Origin: Caballeronia pedi
GTDB taxonomy: Bacteria; Pseudomonadota; Gammaproteobacteria; Burkholderiales; Burkholderiaceae
Reading direction: 5' to 3'
Assembly: GCF_001544915.2 (NCBI RefSeq)
Contig: NZ_FCOE02000003.1
Location: 372,001 to 436,000, forward strand
DNA length: 64,000 bases
In this document: positions 8,098 to 16,409 of the stretch, one piece after another
Layout: the number at the start of each line of letters is the position of its first letter
Position numbering within the stretch: the first letter of the stretch is position 1
The notes under the pieces: model-generated
What the model saw: only the letters and a program-made list of their open reading frames with translations
Databases searched by the model: none
Told to the model about the DNA's origin: nothing
Translations under genes and position numbers: made by a program

Positions 8098-10397
8098 TAG
8101 GCCTCCGCATCAGGCACCACCGGACGCACGGAAACCGCCAGCTCCTGAATGGTACGCCCAAGCAAGCTTGTAACTCGGCTGGTGCTGTTGACAAGCTCGC
8201 CTACCGCATCGGCCATCGTGGAGGTCATATTGTCTTTGAATTCCTTGCTTGAGGTCGCCAAGACATCAGCAACACCGTTCATGAACTGTTGCACCCCAAG
8301 CTGCGCGGTATTGAGTGCCTTGCTAGATTCTTGGATTTGCTTCAGAACATCTTGGCTAAGCGAGTCCTTTGCAAACGTGACAATAGTTTCAAGCTGGTCG
8401 AGTTCGCTCTGGAATTCATCGCATCGGGCGCGATAGTCGCTCACCACAGCCTGCATGGTTTGCGAGGCCGCACCGACATTCCCGGCGGCCGCTGCGAGGC
8501 TGTCCGTGACGCTCGTCGCCTTTTCGAATGCGCCGGTCACGGCCTTGCCTGCCTCTTCGAACTTGGTCGAAGCGCCGTGAAGCGTGTCCGCGCCAAGGTT
8601 CATCTTGCTGACCGTGTCATTCGTGACAGCGCGCATCGCGTCCACGCTCGAGCGCATCACCTCGACCGCCTTGTTCGTGCCGGCAACGAGTCCGTGAATC
8701 TCAGACGTCAGCGACTCGACAGCGGCCTTAATCGCAGCGGCGGCGTTCTGTGCGTTCTCGGCGAGCTGCCGCTGGCGCTTTTCATTCGCGGCATCGGCGC
8801 CCGCCGCTTGTTCCTTGAGGTCCGCGACCATCGATTTGACCGAGTCTCCGACCGTTGCGACCGATTGCGTCAGATGCGTGCTGCTTTCCGCCTGTGTTTT
8901 CACGACCGACTCAGACAAGCCCGATACCAGTTCGCGGACAGACGTGCTCACGTCCGCGACTGTTTTTTGAAGCTGGTCATTGGTAGCGGTTTGCGAACTG
9001 TTCATTGTTTGCGTCATCGAGCTCATAAGCAGTTCGATGCGCTCAGCGACGCTTGCGAACGCCTGCTGCATTTTCTCGTTGGAAGCGTCTTGCGAGGTCG
9101 TCACTTTCTCCGTCAACTGGCCAACAAGCGACTCCACGCTAGTGCTGACCTGCTTGAGGGCAGTGAGCATGCCATCATTCGTTGCGTTCTGGGATGACGC
9201 GACCGACGACCTCATTTCCTCGACAATTTGCGCCATGTGGCGGGTCATGCCCGCCTGGCTCGCTTCCATCTTGGTGACGGCATCGGCAAGTTGTTCAGCC
9301 ATCTTCGCGGTCGCATCCGTTCCGGCCGTGGCAAGAGATGCGGACATCTGTTCCATCTTGACGACGGCCGACTGAAGCGCCGCAATCGTCTGTTGCTGCA
9401 TTGTATTGATGCCTGCAATTTGGTCGCCAAACAGGTCGCGTAAGCTCTGATTAAGCTCTTTCACTACCTCGGAGAGCAACGAATGAACGGCACCGGAGCG
9501 CTCTTTTGCGGCATCTCCAACTACGGCAGCCACGGCCTTCATCGGTTCAGCCAGCGCCCTCTCCAGACCCTGAGTAATGTGCTCCCCAATCTGGCGTCCC
9601 AAGTCCTCGGTCGAGCCCCTCTGCGCCTGAATCTGGCTTTCGGTTAGCTGCGTGAGGATGCCCTTCAGGTCAGAGACCAGCGCATCTTTGAGGGACTTGC
9701 TGTTGGAGACATAGTCGGCGGACGACTGCACGAGGTCCTGAAGCATCTCCTCGCCGGCACCTGCCTTGTAGAGCTTGTCGATTTCAATGGCGAGTGCCTC
9801 GCTCTTCTTATAGAGGTTGGCTAGAAGCCATTTTTCCAGCAGCGTAATAATCATCGCGCAGGCAATTGCGCCGGCGGAGACCGCGAACGCTTCGGACACG
9901 GAGCCGAGCAGCCCCTTCAAGCTATCGCGGACTTGTGCGGCGTCTGCGCTCACGTTGAACGCGTCCAGTCCGTGCAGAATGCCAAAGAACGTCCCGATAA
10001 TCCCGATACCTGTCAGGATACCCGGAACGTGCTTGAAGAATTCAGCGCCGACATATGAGTCCACGGTCGTTTGAGTGTTGAAGAACATCTCAGCAGGAAC
10101 GGTGGAGCGCTTTTTATCGAAAACGTAGTCGCGTTGCTGTGAATCAAACCGCTCCTGCTTGAAAAGCGTCTCGTCGTACTCACTCCATAGGTGCGCCAGG
10201 TCTTTATTCTTCTCGAAAAGCGGCGCCGGGTCTGCCCCGGCTTCAAGGCGCATCAGTCCGCCAATGATGCGTTTGAGCGCAATACCGCGTAAAACGGCTC
10301 TCGGAATGAACCAGCAAACGAAGTAGCCGAAAAGCGCGAGGATAAAGAGCGCGCACAGCTTCGCGATGACCGGCGCGTGAACGAAAGTCTGGTACAT
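8094..10397 (-). CDS. zorA: Zorya ZorA: MotA/TolQ/ExbB-like motor subunit with long cytoplasmic tail
   Basis: ZorA forms the ion channel and motor ring around ZorB and has a long intracellular tail thought to pass the infection signal to ZorC and ZorD. The 767-residue protein has a first transmembrane helix near residues 10-35 (LCALFILALFGYFVCWF). Two further helices lie near residues 123-200 (GILTGIGIIGTFFGILHG and VSAGAIACAMIITLLEKW), typical of the MotA/ExbB domain. About 500 residues of Ala/Ser/Thr/Gln-rich coiled coil follow, with recurring heptad stretches resembling chemoreceptor tails. It is the first structural gene of the operon, 12 nt after the small ribbon-helix-helix gene. Confidence 0.95.
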   Translation of the reverse strand: MYQTFVHAPVIAKLCALFILALFGYFVCWFIPRAVLRGIALKRIIGGLMRLEAGADPAPLFEKNKDLAHLWSEYDETLFKQERFDSQQRDYVFDKKRSTVPAEMFFNTQTTVDSYVGAEFFKHVPGILTGIGIIGTFFGILHGLDAFNVSADAAQVRDSLKGLLGSVSEAFAVSAGAIACAMIITLLEKWLLANLYKKSEALAIEIDKLYKAGAGEEMLQDLVQSSADYVSNSKSLKDALVSDLKGILTQLTESQIQAQRGSTEDLGRQIGEHITQGLERALAEPMKAVAAVVGDAAKERSGAVHSLLSEVVKELNQSLRDLFGDQIAGINTMQQQTIAALQSAVVKMEQMSASLATAGTDATAKMAEQLADAVTKMEASQAGMTRHMAQIVEEMRSSVASSQNATNDGMLTALKQVSTSVESLVGQLTEKVTTSQDASNEKMQQAFASVAERIELLMSSMTQTMNSSQTATNDQLQKTVADVSTSVRELVSGLSESVVKTQAESSTHLTQSVATVGDSVKSMVADLKEQAAGADAANEKRQRQLAENAQNAAAAIKAAVESLTSEIHGLVAGTNKAVEVMRSSVDAMRAVTNDTVSKMNLGADTLHGASTKFEEAGKAVTGAFEKATSVTDSLAAAAGNVGAASQTMQAVVSDYRARCDEFQSELDQLETIVTFAKDSLSQDVLKQIQESSKALNTAQLGVQQFMNGVADVLATSSKEFKDNMTSTMADAVGELVNSTSRVTSLLGRTIQELAVSVRPVVPDAEAY

Positions 10398-10409
10398 AGT
10401 GTGTGGTCT

Positions 10410-10592
10410 TTAGTTCTGTTGTTGAGTCGGTTCTGCGGGTACCTCGATACCCTTTTGACGGCAGAACTCGAATACCAGCGTCTCGAGCAGGTTGGCCTGG
10501 CTCCGGTTCTCGTGTGCTGCGGCGAGCGTAAGCGCAGTTTTGAAGCGCGCCGAGGCCCGGAAGCTCATTGGCGTGTCTTTTCGTTCTTTCAA
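10410..10592 (-). CDS. Small ribbon-helix-helix-like protein leading the Zorya operon
   Basis: This 60-residue ORF ends 12 nt before zorA. The segment SFRASARFKTALTLAAAHEN followed by a helix ending LLETLVFEFCRQKG has the shape of Arc/MetJ-type ribbon-helix-helix DNA-binding proteins: a short strand, then two helices. The TTG start at 10592 has GGGGA six bases upstream; an in-frame ATG at 10568 is the alternative. Small DNA-binding proteins often autoregulate the operon they lead, and a palindrome lies just upstream. An autoregulator of Zorya is therefore plausible, but this is inferred from position and shape only. Confidence 0.65.
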   Translation of the reverse strand: MKERKDTPMSFRASARFKTALTLAAAHENRSQANLLETLVFEFCRQKGIEVPAEPTQQQN

Positions 10593-10637
10593 CTAGCATC
10601 CCCGATTGCTGCACTTCGTTTTTTTTGTATAGTAGTT

Positions 10638-10661
10638 GTATTGCGCGACAAAACGCAATAC
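10638..10661. promoter_or_regulatory. Inverted repeat upstream of the Zorya operon (possible operator)
   Basis: GTATTGCG and CGCAATAC are perfect 8-bp arms separated by 8 nt. The repeat lies 46 nt upstream of the small regulator's start, next to an A/T-rich stretch that reads TATACA on the operon strand. No well-spaced -35/-10 pair could be assigned. The position fits an operator for the ribbon-helix-helix protein. Confidence 0.4.
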
Positions 10662-11103
10662 GGGGGACTCAGGTTTTGAGCTGCAGCGATAGGTTGGCCA
10701 CAATCCCGTTGAACTGCTAGCGGTGTGAACCCTTCCGCGGACGCCGGTGAAAGAATGACGCCGCCATAGGTACGGTGCATTCAAGAATCGCGGACTGCCG
10801 CCGATATACAGATGGCACCGAATTCAGATGTCGATGCCCGCAGCTGGGGGAAGACTTTTGTCTGTAGCTCGTGAGTAGTTGGATGGAGCCAGATTTTAGA
10901 ATGGACCGACCGGCGAAAGGAATGGCGACGTAGAATGCTCGGTGGCCTGTGAGAAGGAAACGGGCGTAGCGCGTAGCGCAGGCCGACTGCGCGCGCGGCT
11001 AGCCGGGAAGCGACGCGCGGCGACACCGCGTATCGCGGCAGGGTACGTCGGGCTGCTGACGGGAACTGCTACGCTGTCATATATGGGTTCATCGGTAGTG
11101 AAT
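10662..11103. other. Stretch without a supportable gene
   Basis: Several short frames are open on both strands, but none has recognisable motifs, good start signals or codon usage like its neighbours. It lies between the Zorya operon promoter and the IS3 remnant and may be decayed mobile-element DNA. Confidence 0.4.
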
Positions 11104-11670
11104 CTATAAAACGTATCGTCTCCCGCCACCGGAGTTCGTCGGAATGGTCTCCGTTTTCTCGCGCACTGTTCGCGAAGTCGTCGTCGCGATGTACTTGCGC
11201 TTGTGTCGGGCACGGATTCCATGCTGCGCCATCAGCTTGCGAACACGCTCCTTGGCCACGCGCACGCCGCGCGCAACGAGTTCTTTCCACATGCGCGGCC
11301 AGCCATATTCGCACTTGACCTGCACGTGAATTGCCTTGATGTGCGCGAGCAGGGCATCGTTGCTGATACTGCATCTGTGCGGCTTGACGTCACCGCTGCG
11401 CTGCTGACGCCGATGATATCGACTGAGACTGATTCCCAGTACTTCACACAGCATCAAGACTGACCAGTGGCGTCGATTTCGGTCAACGAACGCGCACTTC
11501 ACATCAATTCCTTTGCGAAGTACGCCGCCGCTTTACCGAGTTGTGAACGGTCTGCTGCACCACGCCAGCGTCGCCCACGCCGCAGCCAAACTCTGGCCGT
11601 CCCTTACCAGTCGGACCGTTTCAAGCTTGAATTCGAGCGTGTACTGCGCATGCTTTGTCTTGACCGTCAA
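11104..11670 (-). pseudogene. Remnant of an IS3-family transposase (orfA fragment plus 5' half of orfB)
   Basis: From 11670 leftwards the translation YTLEFKLETVRLVRDGQS matches the helix-turn-helix start of IS3-type OrfA. The frame then shifts by one base: the continuation GVVQQTVHNSVK is in another frame. From 11502 a 132-residue frame shows the OrfB N-terminal domain (LGISLSRYHRR, CEYGWPRMWKELVARG, RKLMAQHGIRARHKRKY). It stops before the DDE catalytic core, where a full OrfB would be about 270 residues. The element is therefore dead. No inverted repeats were found. Confidence 0.8.
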
Positions 11671-11738
11671 CGTTTGCTCACCGTGATTGAGCGCACACAC
11701 TCAGCGAGGGCTTCGTTCTCGGGGGCCAGGTCAGAGTT

Positions 11739-12710
11739 CTAAGCGGCAAGAACCTCCGAATTCAGCAGCAGCGAATCAATCAAATCGACAGCATCCCGCC
11801 AAGTTGAAACCGCAGACTCGTCACTGTGCTGCATCGAAAGCTTCAAAAATTCCTGGGACGAGTCCTTTAGATAACTCGCATTGCCAGCCATAAAGCCGCG
11901 GAGAGACGGCGGGATTACTATTCCGTTGCGCAATTTATGGTAGACCAAGAATGCGCATGCGCTGTGTATCTTGTCGACCTCAGAATCCGTGAGAAAGACT
12001 CCGTCAACGATTTGGTGACTGAATTTTTCAACGAACAGCGATGCACACTTTTCCGCGTTCTCACGGTGTCCTGCGTGGATGAAGAAGTCCGCCATTTCAA
12101 AGTAGCAGACGACACTGCCGATGCGTGCGCCTTCCTTGAGATATTCGAGAGCTTTCTTCTCGTTTTCCCGGACTCCCGACCCATATCGGTTCATAGTGCC
12201 TAAAAAACTGTACGCAGAAGGACAGCCCAACGACGCTGCCTTCTGAAATAGCCGATACGCCTCGGCCCTGTCTTCAAGGTGGGAACCGGTTCCGTAGTAG
12301 TGGCCCAACGCCTCCTCAAAAACGTCGGTCCACGGCTGGATTTGCAGGGATTCCAGCGCATCGTCCTTCTCCGCATCGGGCCAAGAATGCTCTGGGCTGG
12401 ACGTGTCGAGGTCTTGTTCGTTAAGAGCTCCTGGCGCTCTAAGTATCGCCTTCACCGCCTCCGTAACCGGAGCCTGGATGAGTTCTGCACCTTGGTAGCC
12501 CTTGCGCTTGAGTTGCGAGCGAACAAACCGCTCACCTTCCTCGCAGTCTTCGAACAGCTGTGCATAGGCGACAATGAACGGGCTTGACATCCCCATCGCG
12601 TTAGAAAGCTCCATCGCCCGCTCGGTTGGAGAACGTTTCGTGTTGCCCACATGTACGACGCCTAATAGCGCGCTGTTCGCGAAAGCGAACACGTAACCGA
12701 TGTTTTCCAT
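11739..12710 (-). CDS. T5orf172 (GIY-YIG-related) domain protein with Sel1-like repeats
   Basis: The 323-residue protein begins with a T5orf172/MUG113-like domain: GYVFAFANS, then GVVHVGNTKRSPTERAMELS, then an acidic helix. This family is a branch of the GIY-YIG nuclease fold. The second signature is degenerate (VHVG rather than YIG), while the conserved Arg of the SPTER helix is kept. After an acidic linker, residues ~130-240 hold Sel1-like repeats (YRLFQKAASLGCPSAYSFLG and ALEYLKEGARIGS), which are protein-interaction solenoids. Nuclease activity is uncertain. It is a single gene with ~400 nt of gene-free DNA upstream, and defence or phage-related roles are common for the family. Confidence 0.75.
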   Translation of the reverse strand: MENIGYVFAFANSALLGVVHVGNTKRSPTERAMELSNAMGMSSPFIVAYAQLFEDCEEGERFVRSQLKRKGYQGAELIQAPVTEAVKAILRAPGALNEQDLDTSSPEHSWPDAEKDDALESLQIQPWTDVFEEALGHYYGTGSHLEDRAEAYRLFQKAASLGCPSAYSFLGTMNRYGSGVRENEKKALEYLKEGARIGSVVCYFEMADFFIHAGHRENAEKCASLFVEKFSHQIVDGVFLTDSEVDKIHSACAFLVYHKLRNGIVIPPSLRGFMAGNASYLKDSSQEFLKLSMQHSDESAVSTWRDAVDLIDSLLLNSEVLAA

Positions 12711-13126
12711 AGTTTTACGCTCGATGTCTGTTGGTCTTCTGTCGACATTTCACCAGTCTTTGACAGCGTGCACTGTTCGCCTGTCATCACAGCCGTTCGC
12801 AGGTCTGACAGAGCCGTACAAGCACGGCGACAGACGAAACCGGGACCGCGTCACGGACGAAATGGGCTGCAGGCAGACTGGAGACGTCGTCTCCGCGCCC
12901 TCCAGCCCACAGCGTCGTGCCTTCGCTGCGGGAGCGACGGCCGGCGTCACCACACCTACGTTCCATAAAGAGCGCGCGGAACTCGAAGCTTTCACACTCA
13001 CTCTCAGCCATAAGCCGCGCGGTTTGCCGACACGCGAGCTTTCGAAACGCTGTGCAATCCGCCGACTTGCTGAATTTGTCGGCGTACGTTGAGAAGCACA
13101 CTTCGCATCAGCAGCGCTTCGCTTCT
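12711..13126. other. Intergenic region without a supportable gene
   Basis: This 416-nt stretch separates the 3' end of the seven-gene operon from the T5orf172 gene. Short frames exist on both strands, including a 104-residue leftward one from 13101, but none shows a domain or a good ribosome-binding site. It presumably holds the promoter of the T5orf172 gene. Confidence 0.4.
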
Positions 13127-13492
13127 TTATTGCGGCAAACCCGCTCCAAACAACTTGCGCGCAACAGCGACGACGTCGTCGTCCACATCGACCGGAAAGG
13201 GCGCATGGTCTGCAAAGGGCACCCCGTCGCGGACAAATACCGCTCTTGCTGCACCGTCTTTGATTTCAATGTCGAACCGCATCGTGAGCCTGCCGTCGTC
13301 GCACACAAAGACTGTTAGCACGTCTGCATGAGGGTACGGGCCCGGCGGCTCGACTTTGAGCAAAGCACGAGCCGCACGCTCCCAGAGGTCTTCTCCCGGG
13401 GTGGGCGTATACCTTCCGGTGCCGACACGGGGCATCGCTGCAGCAAGGTCGTGCGCAAGATATGCTCCGCCGTGTACGCAGACTTCAGTCAT
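13127..13492 (-). CDS. Hypothetical 121-aa protein, last gene of the seven-gene operon
   Basis: I do not recognise this acidic 121-residue protein. It overlaps the DUF6088 gene by 8 nt and has no signal peptide or transmembrane segment. Its layout, an LWERA helix, a PYP turn, a strand-rich middle (MRFDIEIKDG) and a last helix DDDVVAVARKLF, resembles the C-terminal ~100 residues of the 376-aa protein in the same operon. That protein has PLWRRA, PYPQVNVFTAF and QDIVSVAKVAFEYL in the same order. This suggests a shared small domain whose function is unknown. Confidence 0.7.
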   Translation of the reverse strand: MTEVCVHGGAYLAHDLAAAMPRVGTGRYTPTPGEDLWERAARALLKVEPPGPYPHADVLTVFVCDDGRLTMRFDIEIKDGAARAVFVRDGVPFADHAPFPVDVDDDVVAVARKLFGAGLPQ

Positions 13493-13895
13493 TGGAGAAT
13501 CCTCGCTCGTAGATAACGGCGCGAAAGCCGACCGCTATTCGACGAGTTATGCGGCGCCGGCCTGTATTCACAACGGGCTGCACTGGGACCTGCGTTGTCT
13601 TACCGCTGTTGTACTCACGCGCTGCACGCCCCGGCGAGACGTCGATACGTAGCTTTCTGAAGGTGTCTACCGCTATCTCTTCGAACGTCGCGGCCGGCGT
13701 CAGCGCCCCGGTGAACTGGTTGACGCGAGTCTTTGCGTACACGCCGATGCTTACGCGGACCAGTTTCTTTTCACGAACAAGCCTTGCGAGGACCCGCCCG
13801 ACCTGCGCGCCACTTCCCAAATGCGCAACTTCAGCGCGTAGAATCACAACGTCACTGTGAGCGAGGAACCGGGCGACTCGGTCGAGTGTTGTCAT
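13485..13895 (-). CDS. DUF6088 / AbiEi-like winged-helix protein, putative antitoxin or regulator
   Basis: The 136-residue protein starts MTTLDRVARFLAHSD and continues with HLGSGAQVGRVLARLVREKKLVRVSIGVYAK. This is the typical winged helix of DUF6088/AbiEi-type antitoxin N-domains, ending in GVYAK. A basic C-terminal part follows (NTGRRRITRRIAVGFRAVIY). The ATG at 13895 has GAAGG seven bases upstream; an earlier in-frame ATG at 13946 overlaps the hipA stop by 4 nt and is an alternative. Sitting directly after a HipA kinase gene with no HipB homologue, it is the best candidate for the partner antitoxin or operon repressor, by inference from position. Confidence 0.75.
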   Translation of the reverse strand: MTTLDRVARFLAHSDVVILRAEVAHLGSGAQVGRVLARLVREKKLVRVSIGVYAKTRVNQFTGALTPAATFEEIAVDTFRKLRIDVSPGRAAREYNSGKTTQVPVQPVVNTGRRRITRRIAVGFRAVIYERGFSND

Positions 13896-13942
13896 TTGTT
13901 GCCTTCGTCGCTCTCGAGATTTTCCGCCGGGCGATGCGACAG

Positions 13943-15292
13943 TCATGGAAGTTTTCGGCGAAGTTCGGGACTCGCTATGTCATTAATATCTCGAAACGCT
14001 GACGCGACTTTCTCGATGTCGCTGGCATTTACGCCGCATTCCTCGAAGTGCTGTCGCCAATTTTTTACGGCGTGCCAAGCCTCGGCGATGTACTCACAGG
14101 CGACCTCTTCAGAAAGCCAAAACTTTTGATGCCAAGAGAGAGCGTTGTCGAGCGTTGCCGCTCTTCCATACTCTCCGACTTGAAGATGCAAGAACCGTTC
14201 AAATGCGAAGCTCGGTCTCGGGACGACGTCGAAACAGGGAGCCAGTTGCCACGTTCGAAACGCGTCGTTGTAGACGTAGCCCGTATTGCGGAGATGTCCG
14301 TCGTCATTGCTGACAAAGATGTCAATCAGCATGCGCTTGTACAACTGCGCGGCATCATCGACGCCGATAGCGGTGCGGCTGTGCACAAGGCCAGCGGCCG
14401 CTACATCCGCGTACGACGCTAAACGCGATTCCATTTCGCTGTAGCCTGTCATCGTAAGGGCGCTCACGTAAAACGCACGATGCTCGACTGTTCCGGACTC
14501 TGGTCCGGCTCGGGGTCGTTCTTGACCCATCGGATGCAATTTTGAATTGGTCTTCGGTGCCCACAAACGGTCGAATCGCTGGGACAGGAGGACTCGGTGG
14601 TCGCCTTTCGCAGCTGTGTTGACCAGGGGCACATGGACACCAGTTTTTGCCGCCAACGTTAGGGTCGCGTATTCGACACCCGAGACGTCGAACGAGTCGT
14701 TTGTCGTTGGGAATTTCGCCACCCATGAAACGCCCTTATCGTCGCGAAACGAAGCTTTCGGCCGAGCGCCACCCAACCCTGCACCTTGAGTGAAAATTGC
14801 CTGCAGTTCTGGCGAGATGGGAAGGCCCTCGTCGATGAGTTCAACCGCTTCGGCAAGTTCCTCTAGGTCGACGAATTCCTCGATTCGCGACGACGGTCCC
14901 GTACCTGATTCGAGCCGAAAGTCGAGAGCTCCGACGCGATGCGGTCCTGCGTTCAGCAGGTACTGCGCCTCGGGGAGGCCATTCAAAGGAGCTCCGAGCT
15001 TGCGCTCAATGACGCGCCGGCCAAAAGCATCGGGTGTTGCGTCGCGGAATGCGCCGAACAGCGGCAAGTCGTTCTTCGGCGCTCGCACTTTGCTCGGCGT
15101 GATAGGCTTTTCTGCAAGCGACAGGCTGACAGGGTCCAGCTCGACCCTGTTCGACTTGGCTAGATAGCGTTCGTCGTATTCGAATGTCGACGATACTCGG
15201 CCGTCGGGCTCCTCGGTAATGACGAGCCTACCGCATTGAGTCCAGTTGCCATCAAGATGAGCGAACACGAGCAGATGTTTTGCGCCAGTCAT
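13943..15292 (-). CDS. hipA: HipA-family serine/threonine kinase (toxin-like)
   Basis: HipA kinases phosphorylate a protein target (a glutamyl-tRNA synthetase in the classical case) and can arrest growth. This 449-residue protein has a HipA N-terminal subdomain at residues ~1-115 and the kinase core after it. GGARPKASF gives the ATP-binding loop and lysine, VSNDDGHLRNTG corresponds to the catalytic D-x-H-x-x-N loop, and LAPCFDVVP holds the metal-binding aspartate. All key residues are present, so it should be active. Its start overlaps the HAD gene stop by 4 nt. No HipB-type Xre gene is adjacent; a DUF6088 protein follows instead, so the pairing departs from hipBA. Confidence 0.92.
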   Translation of the reverse strand: MTGAKHLLVFAHLDGNWTQCGRLVITEEPDGRVSSTFEYDERYLAKSNRVELDPVSLSLAEKPITPSKVRAPKNDLPLFGAFRDATPDAFGRRVIERKLGAPLNGLPEAQYLLNAGPHRVGALDFRLESGTGPSSRIEEFVDLEELAEAVELIDEGLPISPELQAIFTQGAGLGGARPKASFRDDKGVSWVAKFPTTNDSFDVSGVEYATLTLAAKTGVHVPLVNTAAKGDHRVLLSQRFDRLWAPKTNSKLHPMGQERPRAGPESGTVEHRAFYVSALTMTGYSEMESRLASYADVAAAGLVHSRTAIGVDDAAQLYKRMLIDIFVSNDDGHLRNTGYVYNDAFRTWQLAPCFDVVPRPSFAFERFLHLQVGEYGRAATLDNALSWHQKFWLSEEVACEYIAEAWHAVKNWRQHFEECGVNASDIEKVASAFRDINDIASPELRRKLP

Positions 15293-15858
15293 GTCGTCTT
15301 TCCGAAAGACGCTTCGAGCTTGTACTCAAGTTCGACGCGCACCGCTGCCTCACCGATGCCGAGCGTCTCATCCGTCTTGACAAGATGGTCGCGGCACCAC
15401 TCGGGCCACCCTTCGGCGTCGTCGTCGATTGCAAGCCACCGCGCGGGACGGCGTCGCCGCACGTCTGACCATATCTGCATACCTCGGGACGACATCAGGA
15501 AAGCGTCCCGGTCCATTTCGCTGTGGTATGTCGCACCAATCACCCGGTCACGGAGACCCGTGGGCAGATTCAATGACAGTCGAGGAATTCGTCCGCGGTA
15601 CCTATGAACCCACGATGTACTGAGAACGATTCTGACATTGGGATAATTTGCTAGTAATCGGTCGAGCAGCGGCGCTTGCTCGAAGAGTTCATGGCCCGGA
15701 CAGTTCAACAAAAACGGACCGATGCCGCGCTTGGTGTAGACCTCGGTGGGGTGCAGACATCCATCAAAATCGAGGTACAAGACGTGACCGCCTCGGATTT
15801 TGGGTGGAGGGATGTGGAAAGCGGGTCCCGGAAGTCCTGTCAGCATTTCGCCGCCCAC
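15289..15858 (-). CDS. HAD-superfamily phosphatase, HAD_SAK type (RNA-repair-associated)
   Basis: The 189-residue protein has an intact HAD active site. VLYLDFDGCLHP is motif I with nucleophile and acid/base aspartates, VRIVLSTSWVH is motif II, and WLAIDDDAEGWP is the metal-binding motif IV. Spacing and the PGHELFE and RVIGAT signatures fit the HAD family named from Swiss Army Knife RNA-repair proteins, where such domains are predicted to remove terminal phosphates from nucleic acids. It is translationally coupled to hipA (ATGA overlap) and lies 7 nt after the 172-aa gene. Two degenerate relatives occur at 20.4-21.4 kb. Confidence 0.85.
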   Translation of the reverse strand: MGGEMLTGLPGPAFHIPPPKIRGGHVLYLDFDGCLHPTEVYTKRGIGPFLLNCPGHELFEQAPLLDRLLANYPNVRIVLSTSWVHRYRGRIPRLSLNLPTGLRDRVIGATYHSEMDRDAFLMSSRGMQIWSDVRRRRPARWLAIDDDAEGWPEWCRDHLVKTDETLGIGEAAVRVELEYKLEASFGKTT

Positions 15859-15865
15859 AGCGTTT

Positions 15866-16384
15866 TCAGCTCTCTGCCGCGCAAGGATTCGCTAACTCGC
15901 TTCGCGCATGGAGCAGAATGCGATGAATCAACATCATCACATCCTCGGAAGCCAGCAAGGGTACGCGCCGGACGCTTTGTTGAGAGCCGTCCTCGAAGTG
16001 CAACGTCGCATAGGCGTGACTGCTATCGACCCGTGCGTCAACTCGTGCGAATGGAACGACTCTGCCAATCGAACGAAGTGAGACGACCGCGGTTACAGAG
16101 TCATTCGGGAACTCCGGCGCAGTGTATTTGTCGACACAGATTTCAAGGAGCTTTACGACTTCGTCAAGTGTTTTGAACTCGGGCGCACCAAACGCATAGA
16201 CTCGACCTTCCACTGTACAAAGGCGCTCCGATGTATCAGTAACTGCAGGGACATTGCCGTCGAAGATTTCGAGCGCGATAGACGGCAAGGCTTCAGTGTC
16301 CACATCGAGGTCTCTATGAACCTCGTCGCCTGCGACGAAAGTTCGTTCGGTTGCGACGGGCTCACTTGTAACTCTCGTGACCAT
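15866..16384 (-). CDS. Hypothetical 172-aa protein of the seven-gene operon
   Basis: I do not recognise this acidic, soluble protein. It has a strand-rich N-terminal half with a DTEALPSIALEIFDG segment, a helix TLDEVVKLLEICVD, and a C-terminal strand-plus-helix part ending in SEDVMMLIHRILLHAR. The layout is loosely like the C-terminal domain of the 376-aa neighbour but too weak to claim homology. It lies 25 nt after the 376-aa gene and 7 nt before the HAD gene, which supports co-translation. Codon use matches the operon. Confidence 0.7.
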   Translation of the reverse strand: MVTRVTSEPVATERTFVAGDEVHRDLDVDTEALPSIALEIFDGNVPAVTDTSERLCTVEGRVYAFGAPEFKTLDEVVKLLEICVDKYTAPEFPNDSVTAVVSLRSIGRVVPFARVDARVDSSHAYATLHFEDGSQQSVRRVPLLASEDVMMLIHRILLHARSELANPCAAES

Positions 16385-16409
16385 GATGTCCTCCTCGCTG
16401 CGCTAGCTA

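Noticed and set aside
12787..13101. 104-residue leftward Cys/Arg-rich frame
   Set aside because: Amino-acid content looks like random translation. It has no conserved pattern and no ribosome-binding site.
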